Part shown: piece by piece, positions 37,174 to 46,785 of the stretch
Layout of the letters: every line of letters begins with the position of its first letter
Position numbering within the stretch: the first letter of the stretch is position 1
Source of the DNA: Taxawa tesnikishii (nom. ined.)
Taxonomy: Eukaryota > Ascomycota > Dothideomycetes > Dothideales
NCBI GenBank assembly: GCA_030247885.1
Contig: JAPDRO010000011.1
Coordinates: 496,001 to 560,000 of the forward strand
Reading direction: 5' to 3'
Length of the DNA: 64,000 bases
The notes under the pieces: model-generated
The model's input: the letters and a program-made list of their open reading frames with translations, nothing else
Database searches by the model: none
What the model was told of the DNA's origin: nothing
Translations under genes and position numbers: made by a program

Positions 37174-38560
37174 CTATGTCGGCCATCCCCTCGGCTTCTT
37201 GAACTCCGGTTTAGCAGATGATCTTGTTGAACTTCCGTCGCCGCGGCGCTTACTTGGAGTCGATTCGAGAGTAGGCAGCGCGTCCTCGTCGCCGTCGTCG
37301 TCGTCGTCGTGATAACTGACAGGAGTGCTGGTCATAAAGGCACTGGCAAAGGTCCTCTTGACATAACGGCCCGTCTCTACAGGTGATTGTGCAAGACTTC
37401 GACGAGCGGATTCTTCCAGCGTCTCCAACGACCATGTCTTGAGTTCCTTCTTGACGGCAGGCAGGGTCGGCACCTTGTCCTCTTGGTGAACGGATTGGTT
37501 CCTTATATCCAAGCACAGCCTATCCTCTTGCTTCACGGTAGGTGCGACGAGAACCTCGTCATCATCCTCAATTTCCATGGCCGTCTTCTCCATAAGAGTC
37601 GATGTTTTGCTGCATGGATCATTGTTAGACGGGTCGCAGGCGTCTTGACGACGAGTGAGAGGGCGTGAAACCCGTTCCCGACGGCCAGAGAAGTCCAGGC
37701 CTCCCACTGCTGCCATCTTGTCTGTTGTAGCCACCGGTTCGTGTGCAACATCACAAGCCTGCTCTCTTCCCGTCCTGCTGACCTCCTTGTTGATCCAGCA
37801 AAACCATTCAGATATTCCCAGGCGCCGAAAGCCAGCTTTGATAAACAGACTCTGCGAAGGATCCTTTGTAGGGCGGGCCAGTGCGCAAGTGACGTACGGA
37901 TCGATCTTCGGCGCATCGTCGAGTAATATCTTGACAAGGCTCGAGCCGATGCCCTGTCGCTGGTGTGGCTCTTCAACTTCCAGTTGGTTAATGTGCAAGA
38001 AGTTGCCGCAGGTAAAGACTTTGCCACCGGACTTTACCTGTAGGCCTTTCTTGAATTGGCCGTACCTATGATGGTGTCAGCTGATGTCGATGGACCAAGA
38101 AGGTACACGAAATTACGTACTTGTCGAAAACATCGAAAACAAGGTCGTCGAATTGAACCTCTTCCATGCTGGCGCCGAAGCTATATGCGATTGCTGTGTG
38201 GTCGACAAAGTATGCGGAGATGGTGCCGGTTTCAAGAGACTTGTCCTCAGCGTCCAGTAGCGACTCGTCTTCCTCCGAGCACTCTGTCGGGACGTACTCG
38301 TCGTCCGAACCGTTATCACCTAGAAATGTTGTATCGCAGTCTTCTTCCTCCTCCTCCTCCTCCTCTTCTTCTTCTTCTTCTTCTAACCCATCGCCTTCTG
38401 AGTCTGATAGACCGTCAGATGACTCTTCCCGGTGGATAAGTGAAATGGTTCTGTGGACACCAATTGGGCCGTCCGTTGCCGATGCGCGGATGGTGACATG
38501 CCGTAACCAAGGGACACGGTCGTCGTCTTCGACATTGATGCTGTAGCGACGGGATGACAT
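37174..38560 (-). CDS. GNAT-like acetyltransferase with acidic N-terminal region
   Basis: Exon 1 is 38560-38121 and exon 2 is 38065-37174 (GTACGT...TAG intron); about 443 residues. The N-terminal third has a beta-strand-rich segment, then a run of Glu (about 16 in a row), encoded by GAG/GAA repeats, and another acidic stretch. The centre carries LHINQLEVEEPHQRQGIGSS, the acetyl-CoA-binding Q-x-x-G-x-G motif of GNAT N-acetyltransferases, and SLFIKAGFRRLG, its usual C-terminal strand. The rest is low-complexity, with a second acidic patch and a basic end (KRRGDGSSTRSSAKPEFKKP), suggesting a nuclear protein. The substrate is unknown. The start at MSSRRYSINVEDDD is preferred over a Met nine codons upstream. 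Confidence 0.75.
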
Positions 38561-38996
38561 CTCGACACATCCTTGATGAAGACACAAGGTGAGCGAAAGG
38601 AAGGGGACAGTGTAAAGAATGATGGGATAATTCTCCGTAGGTGCAGGAGGTCGTCGAGGTGCAGAAGAGCAAACTAAAGGAAGTGGGGGTGAAAGCTCTG
38701 TGTTGGTCGTGGGTGAAGTGGGGAGAGAGGAGTCGCTCAGGCTTCACATAAAGACAATTCACGATATCTTCTTCCCACTCTACCTCAAACACAGCAGCAA
38801 AAGTGGGCATGAGGTAGGCTGGTATCACAAAGGAAGCTGGTCTTGGACCGGCAATAACAAAGAATCAAAGGAACTAACCAATAGTTTGATGCTTACTGCT
38901 AGTTTGCTTCGATTGTCTCAGGTTGCAGGGATGCCGTGGGTCTCCGCTTGCTGTTCACAATAAATGTTCCATGCACGCAATACCGACGAACCACTA
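38561..38996. other. Intergenic between GNAT-like gene and EI24-like gene
   Basis: About 440 bp holding the GNAT-like promoter and the 3' end of the next gene. Nothing else is recognised. Confidence 0.35.
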
Positions 38997-39944
38997 TCAC
39001 TCGGTGGCTCTCTTGGCCTGGTTCCTCAGTCCTGGCGCCGTCGTCTGGCTCCTCTCCAGGTCGTTCGCCCACAGCGCTGCACCGACGGTGTTCGTGAAGG
39101 CGAAGAAAATGCCCACGATCGGGACCATCTCCAGCAGGGTAGCAACGACGCCGAACGAGGTGTACGCGCCCTGACGCTGTTCCACCCAATCCTCGCGCGT
39201 GCTCTTGTTCATCTTCTTGAGCTGAAAGTACCTGTTGTGCGCGTTTGGCCCGTTCCTCTTGCCTTGCAGGAGGATGAACATGACAGTGCCAACCACGGGG
39301 ATGAAGTTGAGCGGAAGGTACATGAAGTAGCGGATGACGGCGCTTGGAGCGAACTTGGCGAATGGCTTTTTGACGAGCTTGCCGAGACGTGCAATGGCGT
39401 CACTACCACCTTTGACGGGACGCTCGGAGGCCACCAACTCGGTCTGTCCTTTGGCGACGAGAGTCTGGAACCGCCTACGTTAGCCCTGTGCTTGTTCGTT
39501 GAGATGGATTGCACATACACCATCGAAGGTGTCCACCAGACTGTCCTCCACCAGCATAGTCTTCGCCAGAGTCATGAAGATGGTGCTGCTCTCGCTCAAA
39601 ACAAGCAATGCCGTGCTGAGAGCGGCAAGAGGTCCGTTGAAGATGGCCAGGATAGCGGCCTGTGGAAGGTAGGTGAAGAAGAACATGGACGCGGTAACGC
39701 TGACTCCGAGAGTCAAAGTCGGGATGATCTTGGACATCAGAGGCTTCCAAAGCGCGCGGTGCGACATGAAGTAGAGCATGCCCTGTCGTGGTGATCAGGT
39801 GGGTGTCAGTCGAATCCACGGCTGTGATGCACACACCTGAATAGGGTAGAAGTAGGCGCCTGAGCGTGCTGCATCGTTGGCCAGATGCTGGATGCGCGTG
39901 GCCTCTTCTTGGGCCGTCTTTTTGACTTGATCTTTGGCAGTCAT
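38997..39944 (-). CDS. EI24/Rrt8-like multi-pass membrane protein
   Basis: Three exons: 39944-39837, 39782-39519 and 39464-38997 (introns GTGTGT...CAG and GTATGT...CAG); about 279 residues. Hydrophobic segments include LTLGVSVTASMFFFTYLPQA, AILAIFNGPLAALSTALLVL, YLPLNFIPVVGTVMFILLQG and LLEMVPIVGIFFAFTNTVGA. This arrangement, with the 'lNfiPvvGt' and 'eMvPivGiff' helices, resembles the EI24-domain family that includes yeast Rrt8/Lds proteins of lipid droplets and the spore wall. The exact role in moulds is not known. A short cytosolic N-terminal helix precedes the membrane part. The gene diverges from eIF1, with about 470 bp between start codons. Confidence 0.75.
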
Positions 39945-40411
39945 CTTTCCCGCGGGTTAGAGTTGTGGATGTGCTTAATATTTGTTGATTAGTTGATGGA
40001 TGTTGAGACTGTCGAGGCAGCTCAGCGCAAAAGATGACAGGGAGCAAGCAATGCGTCCTTTCGTGCTTTCCTTTCCTTTCCGTTCCATGTTTTGTTTGCG
40101 CGACGTGGGACAGCGTGACCGCAATCTACGTCACAGTCACTCTCGCCGTCACAGTCGCTACGTTTCGCTTATCCAACTCAAGATCACGATCAAAATCAAA
40201 ATCAGTCACTTTTGCAAGGGACCAAGCGAGAGACCCTTTGCCCCTCTTCTTCGCGCTTCTCTCCCTCTCAGCACCACAACACACTCAACCACCTCACAAA
40301 CCTCTCCACTCAGCACATCCACCACCGACGTCAAAAGCACACGTATCCACACATCCAAATCGCGAGCCGACCAACAACACACAGTCGAAAAAGCAGCCAC
40401 CCCACTGTCAT
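39945..40411. other. Divergent promoter (EI24-like / eIF1)
   Basis: About 470 bp between divergent starts. It is CT-rich with C/A tracts next to the eIF1 ATG, typical of a strong housekeeping promoter and 5' leader in fungi. No gene is seen. Confidence 0.45.
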
Positions 40412-41122
40412 ATGTCCGCTCAGATCGAGAACCTCAAGTCCTTCGGTACGTGCGAAACACCGCCGACGACCCCGCCAACGTCATCTCCTCCTCCTCCCCT
40501 CCTCCTTCTGCCCCTTCCTGCGACTGAGAGCTGTCGCATTCACTGTATGGCGGCCTGTGTCGCTTGCTCGGACAGGGAGATGAGGTTGCGGCTGTTGTTG
40601 GGCATATCAACAGACACCGCATGAACAAGGCTAATCGTTGCGTCAGACCCCTTCGCCGAAGCTGACGAAGACACCGGCGAGACTAAACAGTCTCAGAACT
40701 ACATCCACATCCGTATCCAACGTAAGTCGCTTCGCTGCCTGCCTCCGTCCTCCCAAGACCTCTTCGTGTTGCCGTCGGACCGCCTTGCTGACAGCGTGTG
40801 CCACACAGAACGCAATGGTCGCAAGACCTTGACCACAGTTCAAGGTCTTCCTAAGAAGTTCGATCAAAAGAAGATCTTGAAGGTGATCAAGAAGAAGTTC
40901 GCTTGCAATGGCACTATCGTCAATGACTCTGAGATGGGAGAGGTGATTCAGCTGCAAGGAGATCAGCGTAAGGATGTTCAGGAGTTCTTGACCGACAAGA
41001 AGGAAGGTCTCGAGCTCGATGCCAAGACCATCAAGGTATGTCATACCCATCCCTCTCACAACATTATTCTGTGTCATCCGCAACATGCTGACGGAGTATC
41101 GCTTCAGGTCCACGGCTTCTAG
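40412..41122 (+). CDS. sui1: Translation initiation factor eIF1 (Sui1)
   Basis: Four exons: 40412-40445, 40647-40721, 40809-41035 and 41108-41122. The introns are GTACGT...CAG, GTAAGT...CAG and GTATGT...CAG, so an about 116-residue protein has three introns and a last exon of only five codons. The protein reads MSAQIENLKSFDPFAEADED and continues with IHIRIQQRNGRKTLTTVQGL, FACNGTIVNDSEMGEVIQLQ and ends KVHGF, a near-textbook eIF1. It binds the 40S subunit and enforces AUG selection during scanning in the cytosol. Assignment is secure. Confidence 0.97.
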
Positions 41123-41660
41123 TCGCCCAACACCGCGCCTAACCCACTCGTCCGGTACGAGGGACAGCCGGTCGTTGACGCTACGACAACACTACGAACT
41201 CCTGCTCCCGGACTCGCATAGCCACCCATCATCGGCTTTCTCTACGAACATGTGACGAAGACGTGGGCATCTTAACTGGGCGCGGGCGTTGGAAGATACC
41301 CTTGGTAACCAAACCGGCCAGCTTGTTACTCCTATGATGAGTATTCCCTTATTTCTGTTGCATTCCTTTCCATGAGTGTGCGAAGTTTGCGAAGCCGAAG
41401 CAAGGGTATGGGAAGGGGAAGGTTGCACGCAAGCGGGGAATGTGCGTGACGGATCGCTCATTTTGAGGGTTTCGCTTTGTGCGACCAAGCGTGCTTTTGC
41501 TATGCTACATGCTGTCCCAAGCAACGGCGAACTTGCATATGATATTCTACAGACCTCCACCAACCCTGCTTGTCCCAAGTGCACTGTCATGTGATCGAAT
41601 CGTACATGTATCTTACAGCGCAGCCATCCATTTTTCGGCAACGTTCTCCAAGGACAACGC
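41123..41660. other. Convergent 3' region
   Basis: About 540 bp between the ends of eIF1 and the Mba1-like gene. No feature is recognised. Confidence 0.4.
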
Positions 41661-42980
41661 TCAGTCCAGGCCCAACTCCCTCCTCCTGTCACGCTCGAGC
41701 TTCTCCAAAGTCGTCTCCCCGTCGTGCCCCAAATCATCCACTGCCCCTCGACACCCTTTCTAATCATCTTCTGCACCACAAAGTACTCCGTCACGTCCTT
41801 GCCCTCGCCAGCATTTGCCCCTCCAACACCAGAACCGACCACGCTTCCCTCGTCCGTCACCTCCCTCACACTTCCATCCCTCTGCCGCTCCCGCTTCACT
41901 CGTCGCAGCGACTGTACCGAGCGGATGCGAACCACGGCCTGTTGCACAGTCGTTTGCTTCTCTTTGTCATCGTTCATCATGAGTAGAGTCGCGCGGTACG
42001 ATGCCAGACGTGGGGAGCCGACGTAGCGGTGCAGTTTCCAGTCGAGGTAGGTGTTGGTGGGGCGTGAAGCGATGCGTTGAGATAGAGAGTCGGAGATGGA
42101 TTCGCAGAGGCAGGGGCGCAGGGATTCGACGTTGCCGCTACGGAAGGCCAGATTGTTTAGTATCCGGCAATGGTCGGTTGGAAGAGGGAAAGGGAAAGGC
42201 AGAGGTGGCAAGACTTACGCGGCGAACTGTTCGTACATCCTACGATGCAGATCCGTGGCTATCTTGGACACTTTCCGCACGTCGAGCTTCGGGGCTGGCT
42301 TGACGTACCACCACTTGTACAGTGCGATGCTGCGACGCGCGCTCCTTGTCAGTGTCTCCGTTCCGGTGTAAGGAGGGGGAGATTGCTCACCTACCCCAAG
42401 CTGTCCATGAACCGTTGTTTTAGCCGCTTCCACTCGAGCTTCAGCCGTCCCCGAGGGTCTGTGTATATGGCAGGCCTGTTCTTTCCGTGCGGCATGATGA
42501 ATGTTCCTGCGTCGAATGCCTCAGCATTTACTCTTGGAAATCCTCGTTGCTTTTCCAGTCGCAATATGCCATCCTCCATTATCCTCGTCACACTCCCAGT
42601 TGCCTCCCTCGCACTCATGCGCCTCTGACTGGCTCTTCCGGCAACCTCCCTCTCTCGCAGCTCACGCAACCCCGAATCTCAACAGCGCAAAGGAGGAAGT
42701 ATTCCATACCAGGCAACAATCCATTGTCATAAGGAATCATCTCGATGTTCCTCTTCGCCTGCTCCATGCGGACCTTCACGCTGGGCTGTGTCGGCGTCTT
42801 TACCGTAGGCATCCGCACCTGGCTCCTCTGACCTCCACTTTTCGCCCTCCACGCGCCCGTTGTCCCGAAGCTCCTGCGTACTGCATCTTGTACTGGTGTT
42901 GCCGTGCGGCGCAGACCGGGGTATTGTCGGAGAGGTGACCGCACCAGTATGGGCTGTGAGGGTCGAAGGAGGTGCGCCAT
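41661..42980 (-). CDS. mba1: Mba1/mL45-like mitochondrial ribosome-associated protein
   Basis: Four exons: 42980-42710, 42506-42395, 42329-42219 and 42137-41661; about 323 residues. The N-terminus is Arg/Ser-rich without acids, typical of a mitochondrial targeting sequence. Then come RNIEMIPYDNGLLPG, a basic helix region, KWWYVKPAPKLDVRKVSKIA and a TIM44/Mba1-like fold containing LDWKLHRYVGSPRLASYRA and DVTEYFVVQKMIRKGVEGQW. Mba1/mL45 tethers the mitochondrial ribosome to the inner membrane for protein insertion. After QWMIWGTT the frame shifts; one base added to the run at 41717-41720 gives ETTLEKLERDRRRELGLD and a stop at 41661. This makes the coding length divisible by three. Family assignment is good but not certain. 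Confidence 0.75.
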
Positions 42981-43817
42981 CAGGGACGTTAAGGCGCGTG
43001 AGGAATTCGTTGTCGCGGGTAGGGATAATTTTTGGAGGATGCAGATGAAGCTCGAGATGGGAGTGTGCACGGGCCGCGGCGGCGCGGGAGAGCTTCCCTT
43101 TCGCGCACGCGGCGACGATGGAACACTTGCGACCAATGTGTCTGCAATCTACTTCCTTTTCTCATTTCAAATTCACCATGGCTTTCGGGTTACTAGAACG
43201 CCCGGCGATAGGAGTGTTTGCTCGCGCCCTCTGAAGACCGGCACGAAGAGCCGATACAATCAATGGGACCGCCTCTGAGATGTTCCTGGTGCGTTCAACG
43301 ATGTGAAGACTTCGCCCACCGATCTGCTGTCCTTCAGTACCGCTGGACAGCAGAATTCATATCGACCCGGTGTGCCGTACGCTCAGGCCCAGGAATGCTT
43401 CTTGACAGAGCTTGGCTGGCATGCGCGAAGATACGAATCTCTCGGATCCAGGAGCAGTGACCATCACATCTTTTTGCACCTTTCCGTGGATCAAGAGTTC
43501 TTTTACTGAACTACCTGGGTCCTGTAATCTTGAGCAGATGTCTCTTTTTCGACTCTAGCTATGTGGGTTGAACCCTTCGTATCGTTCCTTTGCTTGATTC
43601 CTCTCTAGGCAAGATGCGGGAGAAGCGCCAGAGCAAAGGAGATAGGACCGAGCAATCACCGGTGCCAGCTCGGCTTTATCACTTTTTTCAATCCTTTCTA
43701 TCTCCACACCCTTTCTGGCAGTTGGATGATGCCCAGGTTGTTGCTACACCCTTCCTGCCGCCGTTGCTCAATCACAAATGTTCATAATCCATACTAATCT
43801 TCTTCCTCCCCCATCAA
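42981..43817. other. Intergenic upstream of mba1-like gene
   Basis: About 840 bp with the mba1-like promoter and the region upstream of tRNA-Arg. No further gene is recognised. Confidence 0.4.
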
Positions 43818-43889
43818 TGGCCGTGTGGCCCAATGGTAAGGCGCTTGACTACGGATCAAGAGATTGCAGGTTCGATCCCTGCCACGGTC
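43818..43889 (+). tRNA. tRNA-Arg (ACG)
   Basis: A 72-nt intronless cloverleaf. The acceptor stem pairs GGCCGTG with CACGGTC (one G-T). The anticodon arm is CTTGA-CTACGGA-TCAAG with anticodon ACG, the T-arm is GCAGG-TTCGATC-CCTGC and the discriminator base is A. A T4 stretch at 43891-43894 serves as Pol III terminator. Confidence 0.97.
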
Positions 43890-44089
43890 ACTTTTGCCCC
43901 ATCTCCTTCATTCGGACAGCGTTGCTTTTGTCCAATGGCCATTGGCGATGATGAGGGGCTGGCGTAGCCATGTGTGCCCAGCCTGTGCATTGCGCCGGTA
44001 CGGATGTTCGGCAGGTCCAAGATTCCAGCAGAATTGATAGCGAAAGGCGGCTCTGGCAATCTTATGGATGTTGTTCTGCCTATTTGGCA

Positions 44090-45611
44090 TCATATAGGTT
44101 TCTTGCTCCCACATATTCCGCAGACGCCACAGTCTCCGGCATTGAGGTATCCGCTTGTGGTACAGCTTGCGTTTTGGCAGGTCCAGACGTGTGAAATTTT
44201 GTGAGTGTTCAAGACGTGTGAACAGGCGATGCAGCGGGCTGTGCCTGGCTCGTTCTCGAGAGAGCAGATCGAACACACGAGTGAAGGTTGCGGTGCGGGT
44301 GTGGGAATGATTGAGGTGGCTGGGGTTGTGTAGGTCGTTGGAGATGCGGAGGCAGTAGTCGTTGACGTGGGGGCGGAAGATCCGGGATGCTTTGAGTGTG
44401 GTTCTGGATGTTGAGGTCGTGGACTTGGAGGCGGACGAGAGCGCAGCGGGTGAGGGTTCGTTGTCTTCTCTAGGTTCGTGGGCGCGGTGGAAAGTGCTGC
44501 AGTCCCTTCGTTGTCGTCGCTGAGTTCGCTCGCTGTAGATGAGTCATCGAGAGGGACGTTCGATATCGTATGTCTGGCGGACGAACTCCTCTTCTGAGGC
44601 GTGGGAACTCGCTTCGGGGCTGCAGTAGGACCTTGGTAGAACTCCCTCAGCTCGGCCAGCTCCCGCTTGACTTCCTCATCCGCTGGGTCCTCGTCTTCGC
44701 AGACCTTGAGCATCCGGTTGCCGTGATCGTCCAGGATGCGTTTGCCTTGCGCATCAGTGGCTTCAGAACCGAGATCGCCATCTTCGTAATCGGAATCACT
44801 CTCACTCTCGTCCGCCGGCTCCTTCTTGACTGCCTCGTCTTCGACCGTCGCTCTCGCTTGCTCAAAGCGTGCAAGCGCAGCGTTGGCTCTCAGCTCCCTC
44901 CCCTCTTACTTCCTGCCACCTTCGGCTTCGAAACCACCCTCTTCCCTCCCTCTAGCCGCGCCTTGACCGACTCGTCATCACCGAGTGCGGTCCCATGCTT
45001 GCCGAACTTCTTCTCGATGCGCCGCTGTTGCCTCTCCGCATAGCTCAGCTTCGGCTTATCACTTGCACGCCTCCGCTTCTTGCCGCGCGAGCTCCTGTAG
45101 GTGCCTCCGCAAAGACTCTGAACCTGCAGCTCGGTCTCCGGCATGGCGTTGGTGCTGTACTGCCCACTCAGCAGCGTCTGCCCACGGCCCCATAATCCTT
45201 CGCCCGTGTAATCCTTCTCCCAAAGGGCTTTCAGGTCGGATCGGTAGGTGTTGTTGACTTGCCAAAAAATTTAGAATGGTTCATCTGCTTACAGTGCGCG
45301 AGCTCGTGCATCATAACGCCCTGCACGTATCTGAACGGTAGCCATTGTCCCGTAGACGGCGCTTTGAGAACCAGTTGGATCACCTCGCCGGCGTTGAAAT
45401 TGCGCCCGACGAATTCCAGATTCGGTGGGTACTCTTCCAGTGACATGACGGCGATGTGGTGCGCTTTCATAATGGGGTAGCAGATGGCGGCCACGCGTTC
45501 CAAGAAGTCTCGAGCTAGGGCTTCGTCGGATGTTTCGAGTGGCTTGATGAAATTGATAAGGGGGTTCGGGCGCGTGGTACGCTCGTTGATACGCTCGAAG
45601 CCGAGAGGCAT
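44090..45611 (-). CDS. wss1: Wss1, DNA-protein crosslink metalloprotease (WLM domain)
   Basis: About 507 residues. The N-terminal WLM domain includes CYPIMKAHHIAVMSLEEYPP and the zinc-metalloprotease motif MMHELAHCKQMNH (HExxH-like, HELAH, with a further His). A basic then acidic middle part follows. The C-terminus has a RanBP2-type zinc finger (LVCSICSLENEPGTARCIAC) and a second Cys-rich knuckle (WTCQNASC...CGVCGICG). Wss1/Spartan proteases cut proteins crosslinked to DNA in the nucleus, guided by SUMO/ubiquitin signals. Two frame shifts, at the A6 run 45264-45269 and the C4 run 44900-44903, are each mended in phase by a single base and bring in conserved sequence (KFFWQVNNTYRSDLKALWE). The ATG at 45611 opens the WLM domain correctly. 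Confidence 0.88.
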
Positions 45612-45854
45612 GATGGGTAGGGTATTATGTACGGACACTTCTCCGACGACGAGTTTGGGGCGTTGTTATGGACCACTCACACCGGGATGCACCCGCGTGT
45701 GCAGGGGCCAGCCAATAACGCTCCGGCTTCAACCGTGCGTCGTATGCACACGTACAGAGGGTCAAACAAGAAGCAAGGCAAACTTAGCTACAAAACGATG
45801 CGGCCACGCTATGGGCGAAGACAGTAAAAGGAGAGCCGATCTCAACCCAAAAAC

Positions 45855-45998
45855 TGCGGCCAACGGGGTTCGAACTGGGAGGGATGTTAGAACAATGTGA
45901 CGAGAGTCATTGTGAACGGCAGAACTTACCCCGTGACCTCCGCCTATCTCATTCGTTATGATGGGAAGGCGGAATCATAACCACTAGACTATGACCGC
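45855..45998 (-). tRNA. tRNA-Gly (CCC) with two insertions
   Basis: The cloverleaf is complete once two inserts are removed: acceptor GCGGTCA with TGGCCGC, D-arm GTCT-AGTGGTTA-TGAT, anticodon arm CCGCC-TTCCCAA-GGCGG (anticodon CCC at 45963-45965), variable loop AGGTC, T-arm ACGGG-TTCGAAC-CCCGT and discriminator A. The mature length is 73 nt. Insert 1 (45946-45961, 16 nt) lies after position 37, the canonical tRNA-endonuclease intron site. Insert 2 (45875-45929, 55 nt) lies between positions 53 and 54. A consensus A-box (TAGTCTAGTGG) is intact, and a T5 terminator directly follows the 3' end (45849-45853), so the gene looks transcribable by Pol III. The next gene, wss1, starts about 240 bp downstream on the same strand. 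Confidence 0.85.
45875..45929 (-). other. Spliceosomal-type intron inside tRNA-Gly T-arm
   Basis: The 55-nt insert starts GTAAGT, ends CCCAG and has CTAAC about 11 nt before its 3' end. All three are fungal spliceosomal consensus signals. Its middle can form a hairpin between ACAATG and CATTGT. Exact removal restores a perfect five-pair T-stem and the seven-base TTCGAAC loop. No bulge-helix-bulge typical of tRNA endonuclease substrates is evident by eye. Confidence 0.75.
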
Positions 45999-46785
45999 TA
46001 ATTGGTGGCAAACATGTAAATTTTAATAATATAGCACACGAGATTGATGAGGCAATCAGCGGGGTATGGTACGACGGGAATCCGGACAACGATCTCGGAA
46101 ACTCATTGCCAAGCACTATAGATAGAGAACGCAAATAACATGCCTCTGTCTCGAGTCAACATACAACTGGAGGGCCCGGCACAATTTAGAACATGCGAAT
46201 CAAGTTCAAGGTATAGAGGGCGAGTCAAGCTACCGGGCAGCAGCTCAGAGGCCTCAAGGTGTTTTCACGGTTACCGCCGAACAGCTTGTAGCAAACTACC
46301 GCAATGCCGTTCTCAGAGTTCACACACGCGGCTGCAATAGTGTACTGTTGCAACAACACGAAGGAAACAATACAGGAGGACTTGCATGACCTTGTGCTTC
46401 TGCACCGAGGTTTCCACCCCTCTGGGACAAGGATTGGCTGTGTCCTCGACAGTACCAAACCGAAGAACTTCTGCCTGATCCTCTCCAAGAGGCTGACAAT
46501 GCCAGACTGTGCACGGTATAGGTCGATGTTAGGACATTTCCCAGATCTCCCAGGATGTCAAGATGTTACAGAGATGTATAGTCGTCATGTTCCCTTATGT
46601 ATACAGATTCCAACATCGTACATACGCTTTTCCTTGTACAGGCCTTCGACCGAGACAGAGGTCTTTCCCCGTTCCTCTGCGCCGAGCAATCAAGCCGTCC
46701 CTTCCTTCGAGGACATGGAAGCGCCATTCCAAGAATTCGGCCTGCTTCGCATCAGCTCACGATCCTTGACGATTTCTTTCTGAAC
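45999..46785. other. Intergenic between tRNA-Gly and LETM1-like gene
   Basis: About 790 bp. An open plus-strand frame of 159 codons (46304-46783) shows no recognisable motif and ends against the 3' end of the LETM1-like gene; I do not call it. Confidence 0.35.

Noticed and set aside
46304-46783. 159-codon plus-strand frame
   Set aside because: No motif or conserved look, and it butts against the 3' end of the LETM1-like gene; likely chance.
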